This document shows, in pieces, positions 24,482 through 36,779 of a stretch of DNA of 64,000 nucleotides. Both the position numbers and the translations under genes were made by a program. This stretch comes from Sphagnum compactum (lineage: Eukaryota; Bryophyta; Sphagnopsida; Sphagnales), in the NCBI GenBank assembly GCA_965153455.1, contig OZ234496.1, forward strand, positions 18,468,304 through 18,532,303, given 5' to 3'. The notes under the pieces are model-generated. The model worked only from the letters and a program-made list of their open reading frames with translations, searched no databases and was not told the DNA's origin. Position 1 is the stretch's first letter; each line of letters begins with the position of its first letter.

Positions 24482-26880
24482 CCACCGGATGGATGCCCGT
24501 TATTACTAAGTTGTGGATGAACCTCAACTGAGTTAATCGATTATAGTACCATTGGTTTCACCATGGTAACCAATTATAGGTAGATTGGTAGGAAAATAGG
24601 TAACTACTTGGGTAATGCAAACAATTAAAGCAACTGACCTAACCACCATGGTTAACTAGGGAGCTGAAACCCAATGGAAAACTGTTTTCTGACCACTTAT
24701 CATCCATCCATCCTTCCCGCTGGCTTGTGGGTGCTAGTTCACTGTGGCCACTTATGTCTTGTATGACTTATTTGTGATGTTGAAATTTTTGGTGAATTTT
24801 GCCCCATAATTTGCAAAATTAGTCAAAATTACACTAAAAAACCATATTTCTCCAAATTTCCCAGATTTTTTTCTTATCAAAAAAAGAAAAAATTTGCGAA
24901 AAAGAAAAGAAAAACAACATTGGCTTTGAGTCCAAGTATTTGAATTTTTTAGTTTTAAAAATTGAATGTGTTCAAATTTTCGAAATTCAAAAATGCGTAG
25001 GTATGAAGAGGGGTGGGGGTTTTGGTTACATGATTTAATTGGGTACATAGCTTGGTTCTTTAACCAAAACCTAGACATGTGTACTCAAGTTATTTGACAA
25101 ATCCTCTTTGAAAATTAGGTTTCGAGTCTTTCACAAATTACAAAGTCCAGGTCTTTTGCATTTTGGAGGCAAAGTACATTCACAAGTTTTGAAATTTCAA
25201 GGCAAAGATCGTAGAGCACATATGTACAAAGAACAAACAATCTCAAATAGGTGATACCAACTATGGTGGAATTTCAAGATATAAAGAAACTTTCATGAAT
25301 TTTTGTGTGGAAGTTTGACAACTACACTATAAGTAGTACGTTGAATTCAAAGCCTAAGCCAAATGGTTAATCAAAACAAAGGTTTTTTATCATGTTTGAT
25401 GGTTTTGGGTTTTAGGCAACTCTTCCTTTGTTCCATCTTTGATCCAACCTTTGACTCACATCTTCAAAACTATTTAACAAAATCAAAATTGAAAACATAA
25501 GACACAAAGACACACATCAAATACACAAGAAATAATAAATATGACATATAAATCATAGAGGACAACAACATACACACATGACATACGACACAAAAACACA
25601 TCACACATAAGTCATACAAGACATAAGATCGAAGAAACCACACATAAGACACAATAAACATAAGCACTCACAAGAAATAGAAAAAAAACACCGTAGATCC
25701 CAAGCAAGACACCAAGATACACAGAAGTCAAACACAAACATGCAAATGACATAATACACGCAATAGACAAACTTTCTCATTTTACACGTGGAAGTTTTAA
25801 ATAGTTAAGCTTTTTCCCAAAATTAAATCAATGAAGAATTAATTCTAAATTCTAAACCTAATAGATACTTCAATTCATCATTTTCAACCTAGCATGGAAC
25901 ATAAACAAGTCTATCAATCATCAACCACTTGAAGACAAAAACAAAAATTAAAAGAAATCACATATAGGTTAAGAAATCTTCATACTTGACTTTATTTTCA
26001 AATTCAACTTCTAACTCTATCATCAAATCCAATTCCACCTCACATGTAAATGTAAAGTCAATTGGTTTCAAGTAACCAATATGTAGATTAAATTGTTAAC
26101 TATTCTTGAAAAAACCAATTTATCCATGTTATTTGTTTATTAATTATTGCCATCAAAATTCTAGCAATGAAAAAAAAATATTATGTCTTGATTTAGCTAA
26201 TTCGTAGGCCAATAATATGTTGAATTAGTTTAACAATGATAAAAAAGTTGTGTTCTTTGCACCACCAAGACAAGGCAAGTCCTTGTAAACTTTTACATCA
26301 ACAAAATGCCAACAAAATATAGCAATATCTTTTGACATGAGGTCCTTATAAATGTTTGTACTTGTTATTATGTTGTAAAATATAGCTTTAGAATCAAATT
26401 ATGATTGCACATCTTCAACTTCTTCAATATTGTCAAACATGAACAACTTGTTTACCTTCATTGGCAAATGCAGCAACAAATATTCATTATATTTAAAAAT
26501 CATAATAATAACATTTTTACTACCTATATACATGGTGATTAATTGCATGTTTTAAAATCTCGAATCAAATATCAAAACCAACATGTTATCACCCCTTTTA
26601 TTGTTAAATGAAGGATAAAACTTCTAAAATCTAATGGTTCATGAATACTATGAGCTCCTTCAACTCATAATTTTAAAAATCATTTTTAACAAGCTTATTA
26701 GGAATAATTAAAATAGTTATTCTTCACAAAATTTTTGACAAGTTGATATGATAAATTACAAGGCATATGCAATTAACAACCAATGTCCATGATTTTGGTT
26801 CAAAACACAACTAGTGACAATTTGAGACAAAACTTTCACCATGACTTCATAAAAAACCTAGGTTTTTGGAGAAGGTATAA
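24482..26880. other. AT-rich spacer
   Basis: No recognisable genes. The region 25490-25770 is a low-complexity patch rich in ACACA/CATA words (CACACATAAGACACAATAA-like), read in part as a spurious hydrophobic frame on the minus strand. Motifs ACCATGGTAACC and ACCATGGTTAAC recur at about 24550 and 24645. Confidence 0.4.
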
Positions 26881-26886
26881 CTTTGT

Positions 26887-29800
26887 TGTTGTGACATTAA
26901 TTTTGGGCTCACAACCAAGGTTGGTGTGCAAGAAAGGATATGAGCTGGGAGAGTGTCCCAACATTCAAACACATTTTCACAAGTGTGAGAGATGAAAAGA
27001 GTGAATCCTAAACACTCCCAAGTGAAGAACAATTTGGTAGTTATAGTCTTGCACAAAAGTTTTGAACCTTTATGACAAATGTGCATGTGGAAAATGTGAT
27101 CTAAATTGGGTTTCCAACATATGATTAGAAGTTCTTGAAACATTGTACTGAAATTGAGCTTGCAATCTCCATTTGAAGGGTGACTACATGAATGAAGAGA
27201 CTAATATTAATATCACATTATAATTTATTTCAAATTGGTTTTGTTCAAAACCATTTTGCTTGTACAAAAATTAATTTTTTATCCAATGGATTTTGGTTTG
27301 AAGTTATCAACTTAAATATGAACACATATATGTAATCATATTATCAATTAATGAGCTTAAGTGAGTGAACTTTTGAAGTGTAACACATGGAATGTTATTA
27401 TAACTATGGATTTGTATATATATGGATATTTTTGTGTGGATATCATTGTGAAATTTTTGTTAGGGACTCAATATCCTTTGCAAAAAAACATGAAGAAACT
27501 AAAATTGAAAATAAAAGTCATATAGTCCATATAATTTTGAAAACGTGGTTTTTATCTTGAATTTATGCATATATGTATAAAATAATATTCTCTAGTTGGG
27601 ACTTTTTAGCATGAGAAAAAATATTTTAGAATTGATGGATTGTTATTACTTAACTATTTAGTCTTCTAAAAGTTTTTTTAAATACAAAGTAAATGGACTT
27701 ATGAAGATGTTATGACGTGCCATTTTTTGTCCACTCACTCATGCATTTGACTTAAAGTTTTGATCTAGGAGTTATGACCAAAAGAAAGGCCAAATTGTTT
27801 TTAAATAATTTGACTTTAGACCATTAAAACTTAGGAAACATGGGTTAAACAACCTTTGATGGAAGAATGAAGCATAAGGCTAGAAAAATCGTGTTTAAGA
27901 CCATAACTTTCCAATTTAATGCTTCTCAATTAGAGCCCATATAAAAAAGTTATGAATTGCAAAATCACGAAACTCATAATTTGGAAAGTTTAAGATTCTC
28001 TTAGGATTTTTGCCATAAATGGATAACTAGCCTCCATTGCTAATCACATAACGAGCCTCCAAATTAAAGGGCCCATGTGTTTTTCATATGTGAAAGATTA
28101 TTCCAATAATTGCCTCTCACATTGAAAGACTACCCATGTCAAAATTGCCCTTCACAAAATTTGAAAGATCGTTCTAAAATTGGCCTTTCACAAAAACAAA
28201 GAAGTGTGACCGTTAATGGACTCTAAAACTATTTTTAATGTTCCTGAAAAGTCATGTTGATTCCAAGCCATTTCTATTTGAATATAACTAAGAAACACAC
28301 AAACTTCAAACGGGCAAAGTTTTCAATTAGTTATCTTGCCAATGAACAACAAATACAAAATTTTTAACTTTTTCATTAGCCACACAATCAATGTTGAAGA
28401 GCTTTGTTTATTGTCCAAGGTTTAGGTCCAAATGGAAAATTAGTTAGCCATTTACAAAAAAGTTGCATATTTCAAAAAAATTGGTCAATTCAATTTTGTA
28501 AGTTTATATGCTTTTACAACAAGTAAAATTTGCTTCATGCTAGTAGTGATCAATTTGAAATTTTCATGGAAGACCTACAAAAAAAATGAAGTGTGAAAAA
28601 TTAAACAAGTTGAAAATCTAAAATAGAACATAATGAATTCTTAAGAGCCAACTTGTTTTCCAAACACTACAATTTTTTAAGCATATAAAATTCTTATTAA
28701 AACAAATACATATTTTCAAGGACCTTCATGTTTTTCACATCTTTCCATGCAATGAACATTTTCTCCCAATCTAGCAATGTTGGTGCAAGCCTGACAAGCA
28801 ATACACATATCAAAACATCAAGTGTATCCAATCTCGAAGATGATCTCTTGATATTCTTGATAAAATATTAAAACCCTTTCACATTATATTTTATTCAAAG
28901 GAATATATAAGATTGTTTGCCATAATCCCATGAAATGTAAAAACACCATCCCTTTCACACCATCCAAAATGGCTACAAAATATTCACCATGCTTCAATCA
29001 TAGGAAAATTTTACAACACCAAAGTGTCAACAAATTGGTGTACAATTTTCCAACATGAAGTCACATCAATAATTGTAAAGTTGGTGGCTACCACATTTGT
29101 TGATGCAAAATGGTCTAAACATTCATCCAACCATTGTTAAGCACACTTCTTATTTTGAATCTCATCCTTTAAATAATATTAAGGGTTGAATAATTTTGCT
29201 GAGTTTAAAATTAGAAAATTTAGAAATAAATAATTCAAAGAATTCATAAGTTTTTTGATATATTGTCGTATCACATCCTTACAATGTTGGAGACCACAAT
29301 CCAATACATCAAAAACTCTGTAATCCAATAAACTATAATCAATTGTGAACTCATGAAAAACAATTTCACATGTTGTGGCATACTCCAATTGAGGGCCATG
29401 AGATTTTTTTCCAAAAAAGATGTTAACCACACAACACCAGTAACAAATAGCCTTCTCACATGAACATCCTCCTTAATGTACTCAAACTTGTCCCTAACAT
29501 GGTTGGATCCACATGATCATTTTTGAAAAAACTTCAACCAATTTAGTTATGTTAGGACATTAATTACAATATGAAAAGATAATTGTGTTTTCATTTTGCA
29601 AGCATCAACATACATTGCGAGAAATCATGTCCAAAAAAACCTTATTATTGTGCAATTAGATGTCATTTGTAATAATTGTGCGACTAAGTTGCATATTTGC
29701 CACAAAAATACAATTTTATGTTAAAAATTTAAGAAGTTCCATTATAGTTGCATAGTAATGGTGTGCGATGTCTTTTTACAATAGAATGCACATTAGAGTC

Positions 29801-32080
29801 ATCCTTAAAATCATACCGCATCTAGTCATTTTTTGGTATTATTTTCACTTTGTCACCCCCCTTTTTTTATTAGTTATAAAGTCCATATCAAAGAACAAAA
29901 ATCAACATGAAATTGTTGAATTTTATGAGATATTCCTTTAATGCAACTTTGTTGATAGTCGTCTATTGGTTTCTTATTTCAAAAATTACATTGGGAACTA
30001 CATCCAAAACCAAATTCCCTTTAACACTTGTGAAGGTGCAAAAACAATTTGATCTTGATTATGAAACCCAATGCAAATTAATTGGGCAATTTAATGTTCA
30101 ACTACCATTTTGACATGTTTTGGACCCCTAATGACCAATTCCATCCTTACAAATTTCAAAAGCAAACAATGTGGAGTGACAAAGACTTGTTTCATTCAAC
30201 AAAATGAAGGAATGCATTTCACAAAATGGAAACACAATATGGATGTTTTGGATAACAATATTTGATTATTCTGGTTCATCATTTTTGTGATGACTCTTTG
30301 TACATGAAAAGGAAAACCTTTGCCATAAGTAGCTTGGAAATTATAAATCTATAGTCAAATTATATTTCAACATGAAAAAAAAAAATTACAATGTATTTTC
30401 CAACTTTGAATTTCAATGCATACAATTATAAATCAATTTTTTGTTGTTTATCAATGGTGATGGAATGCATTTTTATATTGTACATTTTGATCGTGTTTGC
30501 CATTTTGAACATATGCATATGAATATTTTAATAAGAAAGTTTGGGTCAATGCCAACATGGTGTTTACATGGGTCAAATGCCATTCAAGTTAACAAAAAAA
30601 AATGAACCCATTTTGTCATGGCATTTATGTAAATCATTATTCATCAATATTACAGATGAATGTTAGAACTGTGAAACAATTAGGTTGTAAGTTTTATAAA
30701 CATCATTGATATTAGATTGCGACTATATGTGATTAAAAATGGACTAATAAACTAGTATGACTGTAATTATTAATTTAAAGTATATTTTGAATTTTTTTAA
30801 CAACTAAGAAATTGGCAATAGTATATTTTGTAAATTGAATAAAACTATAATTATACTCTTGATCATTTTGTAGGTATTATTGTGCCATGACACCATTCAT
30901 CATCATCATGTCCAATAGATCTTGCATGCACTTTATAATTGTTAAAATTGTGATACACACATTACCATTTCACTATGCCATTTTATTTTTAAATGATTAA
31001 TGCTACCATACCATTGTGCCATTTCACCTTGGGTGAAACTTCATTTATGTCCACATCTAATAAAAATAAATCAGTAAGATAATTCACGAAGGTAAAATTT
31101 TTAATTATTCAAAATTTTAAATAAAATACAATAATTTGTGAATAATTTATATATTTCATTAATATTCTTATTTATTTATACAACTATTAAATGTATGCAT
31201 GTTAAATATAATGTACATATGATGTAATAATTTGCACTAAATTACAATATTCATTATATATTTGTATAATGTTATGTATGTGTTAATATAATAACATATA
31301 TATACAAATTATTACATTATATGTGTGTGTGTGTATGTACATGTTTATTTACAATATTTATGTATAAGTATTGTAATTAGAGGTTGAAAATTTTGCCTTC
31401 TCTTTATCTCATAGTTCTTTCCCTCATTCTTGTTCATGTACACATATTGGAGGTAGAGAGTGCATTCGAACCGAAGAACAATGACAACAATGTTATATTT
31501 GTTCATTTTAGTAAAACTTTTTGAATAAAAAAAGAGTAATAAGTTTGCCACATTTTTTTGTTGCCACATTTTACAGACATGTTAAACAAGTTACATTCAA
31601 CAAAAACATTTGAATCTTATCCACTTTCAATGGTTAACTAAAAATTTGTTCATATGCATATTTATGTTAATCTTTATGTGCATCTATGTTGACATTCAAC
31701 ACCCCCATGACAACAAGAAAATTGATTGCATACATTTGTACACGCTGAAAAATTAGACTTGAAAACTACATCTTGAAGCTTAAGGGAACAAACTTTCACA
31801 ACTCAAAAGCAAATTAAACTATAAAAAAAAAGTTCAACATTGAAAAGGTATTGAATTTTTTCCAAAGCTTAAGGGTATGATGGTAAGAACTTCAAAAAAT
31901 ACGTGGAAAAGATTCAAGAAAACACTATTAAGAATGTAAATAAAGTTATGAAACTCCAAAACTAAACTCTATGGATTGTTACATAAAGAGGCACAAAATT
32001 GAAAGGAAGTTTTAAAAAGGAAAAAATGAATTTGAATTCATATATTAGGTATATTATTTCAAGTATACATCAATTGTAAC
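26887..32080. other. AT-rich region, probable decayed retroelement interior
   Basis: At 26887 the sequence TGTTGTGACATTAATTTTGGGC matches the LTR-like start at 33250 (TGTTGTGACCTTAATCTTGGGC) except for a few bases. It lies 6.36 kb upstream, in the range expected between two LTR starts of a gypsy element. TATGACCAAAAGAAAGGCC at about 27772 also resembles TATGGCCAAAAGAAAAAC at about 33558. No reverse transcriptase or RNase H motifs could be read between, so the interior is decayed or replaced. AT-rich simple sequence dominates 31090-31340. Confidence 0.3.
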
Positions 32081-32568
32081 CTTTTAAAGGCCCATAAGAG
32101 ACATAAAAATTATGTTAACAAGTTTTGTCATGAAATGAAAATTTAGGATCGAGATGAAGTTTGATTGAACATTAATAATTTCCAACTTTTAAAAGATGTC
32201 AATCACAAGTTGATGGGTCCTAAACACGTTTCAAAGTATTAGAAAATGAACACCTCAAAACATATATTGCAAAAATCTCTAAAAGTTCCTCTAATCTTTC
32301 ATGCCTCCATGCTAAAGCCAATTGTTTGAGACCTTTCAAGGCCAACACAAGGAAATGACATGTGCACCTATTAAAATTTGTTCACAATGAGCCCAAGATT
32401 GATGTGGAAGCCATGTTGAAGTCAAGGCAATTATGAGGGTGAGAGTGTGAGCACTTGGTTAAATGGAAAGGCTATCATGTGATCAAATCATCTTAGCAAA
32501 AGGAGTTAGACATGGAGCATGCGCAAGAAGCCATCGAGGCATTTCACAACCAATTGGCAAAGAAGTGA
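32081..32568 (+). pseudogene. Ty3/gypsy chromovirus integrase C-terminus with chromodomain, decayed
   Basis: In one forward frame from 32081, with three stops, reads LLKAHKRHKNYVNKF, a degenerate (V)GDEV-equivalent (DRDEV), NFQLLKDVNHKLMGP, and then LIFHASMLKP at 32291-32320. These match, in order, the integrase C-terminal region of plant gypsy elements, whose usual motif is FHVSxLKP. After one frame change at 32389, EPKIDVEAML...HLVKWKGY...ELDMEHAQEAIEAF follows to 32568. This is a chromodomain: KWKGY is its hallmark, though the WEP part is lost. Domain order (integrase, chromodomain, then polypurine tract and LTR downstream) fits a chromovirus. At least five stops and one frameshift show it is dead. 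Confidence 0.8.
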
Positions 32569-33237
32569 GAAAGTTAAGACAACATGAAGACATCATCTTT
32601 TTTTTAATGCAAGAAGAAATTAGTATAACTTAGTAGAGTAAACATTTTGTACCAAATCTAACTTTCAAAATGAATAAAAAATAAACTTTAAAAACACATT
32701 GATGTTTCTTAACATCAACACAAAACAACCATGTCTTCATTCTCCTGCTATAATAATGTATATTGGGATTACAACTTGAGGAGATTTTAATGTTGGTTTT
32801 GATGCATTGATAACATATCTCTAAACAAAATTTGATTATTATGATCAAGGCACAAAGTAGGGAAAAAAATTATGACAAGGAGATTAAACAAATATTAGTA
32901 GACTTGATTTAAAATACATTTGACAAGGGCTTAAATGGTTGCCTTCCAAATGGGGCTTCGTTAGATCAAACAACTAATAATTTTTTTTCAAAATTAAAGT
33001 GGAAGGTTTTCTTTCAAGACCCCTTGGACTTGTCAAAAATAGTGTGAAAATGTGGGGACACCTAAGTTAACTTGAGGCAAGATCTAGTCATAAAAAATTG
33101 ATAAGTGATGGCCATACAAAAATAAAATAGAATGAATTTGATGATTCAAAATGATTTGAGTTTAGAAAGGAACTTGTTCAAAGCATGGTGACTTATAAAA
33201 TTTGTAAGTGTTAATGGAGGCATTAACCTCTTATTCT

Positions 33238-33660
33238 AGTGGGAGAAAATGTTGTGACCTTAATCTTGGGCCCATGACGAAAACCAAGGCAAAGGAAATA
33301 GGTTGAGAATAAGTTAATGTAAGAAAAAGCCCTTAACACTGTTGGGAAAGTGAAAAGGAAACATTTTGGAGACGCTCAAGATGAATTTTCGCTTTGGGAG
33401 ATAAATGTCTTGAAGTATTTTGGATTTTTATGACAAAAATAAAAAGGGGTAAAACTTGTTCAAATCAAGAATTCTATGTATCATTAGAAAGCTTTCACAA
33501 CATTGATATTGAAAATGAACTTGCATTTTTCGTTTGGAATTGTAAATTACAAATTATGGCCAAAAGAAAAACTAGAAATCAAACTTGCAATTTGACTTTT
33601 GAACCCAAAAAACCTAATAAACAAAAATTAAATGACCTTAAAATGAAACATGTGACATGA
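33238..33660 (+). mobile_element. Polypurine tract and 3' LTR remnant of a gypsy element
   Basis: AGTGGGAGAAAA (33238-33249) is a typical gypsy polypurine tract, immediately followed by TGTTGTGACC, a common plant LTR start (TG). It lies 680 bases downstream of the chromodomain relic in the same orientation. The LTR's far end (CA) and target duplication were not identified, so the right boundary given is arbitrary. The open frame at 33394-33660 lies inside it and is not taken as a gene. Confidence 0.5.
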
Positions 33661-34542
33661 AATTGAAAAAATCTCACTGAGGGCTACAATTTTGTAGTTA
33701 AAAACTCCTCAATTGGAATTAATATGAAAAAATTAAGGTTTTGCAAAGTTGTAACATTCATAATTTGAGACTTTAACAAAAAAAATATTTCAGTACAATC
33801 TTCATGAAAAGATTCAAAATATATTGTAGGGAAGAAAACGATGGCCTCTTCTCAAATTTGAACCATATGAATATAACGAATCCAAAACAAATCCAAAGTT
33901 GTCCAAAGTTGATTTCATTTGCAATAATCACTTACATTGTTTAGCTTGCATAAGTGATTTGTTTGTGATTTTGTTACTTTGCTCTAATTTTCTATCTTGA
34001 TGTTTTCACACACCTCTCTTTCTTAAATGGGTAGAGTTAAAAAAACAAGTTCCATGTTTTTAAAAAAAAAATTCTTTGCGATATTGATATTCAAGGATTC
34101 ATATTTCAAACCTTGGGAACAACTTAAGGATAAGTCATATGGCATGAGAGCTCAAGGAGAGCTTTGACATGAGAATAGCTCGTGCTTGGTATGATGGCAA
34201 GACAGACCAAATGAAAATGAAACGAGCAAGATGAAACACAATTTGAAATCGTGAGAAAAAAGTCTTGTGACAACCATGAGACTAATGTTGATGGCATTGA
34301 AGAAAAATATTGACATGACTAGGAAGAACAAAAGAAATCTTCCCATCAACAAGACCATGAAAATCATGAGCCCCCTTCCCCCCCACCCACAACAATTGTG
34401 TTCAATTTGGACCAAATGGCCATGCTATTGGAAATGAATTCCAACATCACCAAGCTCGCCAATATCATCAAAAGGAGTACAAAAATAAAAATAACATAGG
34501 GTTCCAACCAAATATTTGGATGAAAAATGATGCTTGTGGAAA
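33661..34542. other. Spacer between LTR remnant and minisatellite
   Basis: AT-rich, no gene recognised. The open frames on the minus strand at 34152-34555 have low-complexity hydrophobic content only. Confidence 0.4.
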
Positions 34543-35054
34543 ATGAAGGAACCATCTACAACCACATGCTAAAACTACAAAACATAAACCCTAACCTTAA
34601 CCCTAAATGAAGGAAACATATACAAACACATGCTCGAATTACAAAACATAAACCCTAACCTTAACCCTAAATGAAGGAAACATGTACAAAACACATGCTC
34701 GAGTTACAAAACATAAACCCTAACCTTAACCCTAAATGAAGGAAACATGTACAAAACACATGCTCGAATTACAAAACATAAACCCTAACCTTAACCCTAA
34801 ATGAAGGAAACATGAACAAACACAAGCTCGAATTACAAAACATAAACCCTAACCTTAACCCTAAATGAAAGAAACATGTACAAAACACATGCTCGAATTA
34901 CAAAACATAAACCCTAACCTTAACCCGAAATGATGAAAACATGTACAAACACATGATCGAATTACAAAACATAAACCCTAACCTTAACCCGAAATGAAAG
35001 AAACATGTCCAAACACAAGCTCGAATTACAAAACATAAACCCTAACCTTAACCT
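34543..35054. repeat. 64-bp minisatellite, eight copies, with telomere-like core
   Basis: Eight head-to-tail units of 62-65 bases. Each contains CTCGAATTACAAAACATAAA, then CCCTAACCTTAACCCTAAATG, then AAGGAAACATGTACAAA with small changes. The CCCTAA/CCTTAA/CCCTAAA core resembles the plant telomeric C-strand. Units differ at few positions, indicating recent homogenisation compared with other repeats here; the first unit is the most diverged. Confidence 0.95.
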
Positions 35055-35179
35055 ACCTCATGACCTCATTGGGTATCAAAAGGGTATGAACCCGAGCCTT
35101 TGGTAGATACATACCCTTGACCGTAATATTTGCTCAGGTCAGCTCTAGTTACAAGCATGTAGACTTATAAAGTGCTGGT

Positions 35180-35470
35180 TATGAGGGGGGGAGGGGGGGG
35201 GGGCGCGGGGTACCCAAACTTCCCGTACCCAAACTTCCCGTACCTAAATTCTTTGAAACATATGGAAATATACTTGGGTCGTGCTTTAAAAAAGTTCCTA
35301 ATTATAGTTTTGAATGAAAATAAACTTAGGAAATTTAAATGTTTTACATATTTCCACCCCGAGAGAGCCCCCGCCCCCCCTCTTATCCAAGAAGAAACGT
35401 ACAAATAATTGATTATCTCGGAGAGATCCATATGAATATTTACCCCCCGGCCCCCCCCCCCCCCCCCTCC
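35180..35470. repeat. Segment bounded by G tract and C tract
   Basis: Left edge: an almost pure G run (35186-35211) ending GCGGGGTACCC. Right edge: TTACCCCCCGG followed by a long C run (35441-35468). The edges are thus inverted copies of a G-run-plus-TACC motif, about 290 bases apart. Inside, a 15-base unit (TACCCAAACTTCCCG) is tandemly repeated at 35210-35242. Open frames over this segment (Gly/Pro-rich) are artefacts of the homopolymers. Confidence 0.6.
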
Positions 35471-35715
35471 CTTCCTTTGTCTCCAATAGCTACAAGAACG
35501 AAACACAACAAGTGGGCCGGCTGGTGCTATCTATCGTAGCAACCAAGATTACTTAAAACTTACTTTCAACTGACTTGACGTAAAGTGCCATAACTTGTCG
35601 CACATGCTAAAGCTCAAACCCGATCTTTGAATCATAATTACAATTCTGATTTGCCTTGCCCCCGAACTCATTATATATAGTATAGTAATAATATTGTGCA
35701 ATTTTTTTGGGTTTT

Positions 35716-36038
35716 TTTTGGGGGTGGGGGGGGGGGAGGGGGCAATGACCTTTGTTTACATTAAACTTATTCACTTCCCCATAGTAGTACTAGTAGGTGC
35801 CCCAAAAAATTAAAAAAATATGTTTTTTTTAATCACCTAAGTTTGGGTCCGTCAGTCAAATAATTCACTACACGATACGTCGAGGAAGAAGCCCAAAAAG
35901 TTCTGTCACTTACACATGCTTGAAAAATATTTGTTTTTTGGGCCTTTTTTCCGCTACACGACAATATGATGACTTCCTCGGCTCATAAAACCACCGGACC
36001 CACTCTGAATACACCCCTCCCCCACCCCCGCCCCCCTC
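35716..36038. repeat. Second G-tract/C-tract bounded segment
   Basis: A G-rich run at about 35719-35743 is followed about 290 bases later by a C-rich run (36015-36037), again inverted relative to each other. Interior AT-rich, no gene. Confidence 0.5.
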
Positions 36039-36470
36039 ATTTCTTGCCTTGCCGGATTGAAAAAAACACTTAAATTTTTTTTTGCTAACATACAAACTAA
36101 GTTAGGGCTAAGAAGATGGGCTTGATGCCTTCTGAAGAAATTGTTTTTTTTTTTTTTTTTTCGTTTTTGTCGTACCGAAGAATGGAACCGAATGACAACA
36201 AACCGATACACACAATTTCAACTGACATTACCAAATTATGGACCGCAAATGTCAGACATTTCCTCATTCCCGGTAGGAAATTGTCAACAAATGTGACGGC
36301 ACTTGTTGGGCTCCCTCAAGGGGAGGGGATTTGCGAACGAACTTCTTTTGCGAACAATTATCACAAATCTTGGCTAAATAAAAGGAGATATTTTCACTTT
36401 AAAGAAAAAAAAATTTATATTAAATATTATTTTCCCCGGATTCCTTCCATTGGGGACTGAAATCTGGGCT

Positions 36471-36742
36471 TCAACAATTTGGGGGGGGGTGGGGGGGGGG
36501 TACCCAAAACACTAATTTAATAAAAAAAATTGTTGAATGATTTTTTTAAACCAAATCAAAGTTTGCTTGGATACCCAAAAACACTAAGAAAAAAATTAAA
36601 GAAAAATTTCAACAATGGGGGGGGGGGTACGCAAAACACTAATTTAATAAAAAAAAATGTTGAATGATTTTTTAAAACCAAATCAAAGTTTGCTTGGATA
36701 CCCAAAAACACTAAGAAAAAAATTTAAGAAAAATTTCAATCA
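36471..36742. repeat. 136-bp tandem duplication headed by G tracts
   Basis: Unit 1 (36471-36609) and unit 2 (36610-36742) each begin CAACAAT followed by a G run and GGGTACCCAAAACACTAAT (GGGTACGCAAAA in unit 2). They continue almost identically through ATCAAAGTTTGCTTGGATACC to AAGAAAAATTTCAA. Near-identity shows a recent event. Confidence 0.9.
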
Positions 36743-36779
36743 TTTGTAACCAATCAAATTTGCTTAATAAGTCCTTCCC

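Noticed and set aside
25470-25667. Hydrophobic 65-codon frame that might be a membrane peptide
   Set aside because: It is the antisense reading of a CACATA-type low-complexity patch.
29179-29459. Overlapping minus-strand frames suggestive of a transposase piece
   Set aside because: Joining frames gave no recognisable transposase signature (no hAT dimerisation or DDE residues).
35165-35539. Gly/Pro-rich open frames on both strands
   Set aside because: They exist only because long G and C homopolymers code for Gly/Pro/Ala without stops; no start context and no family resemblance.
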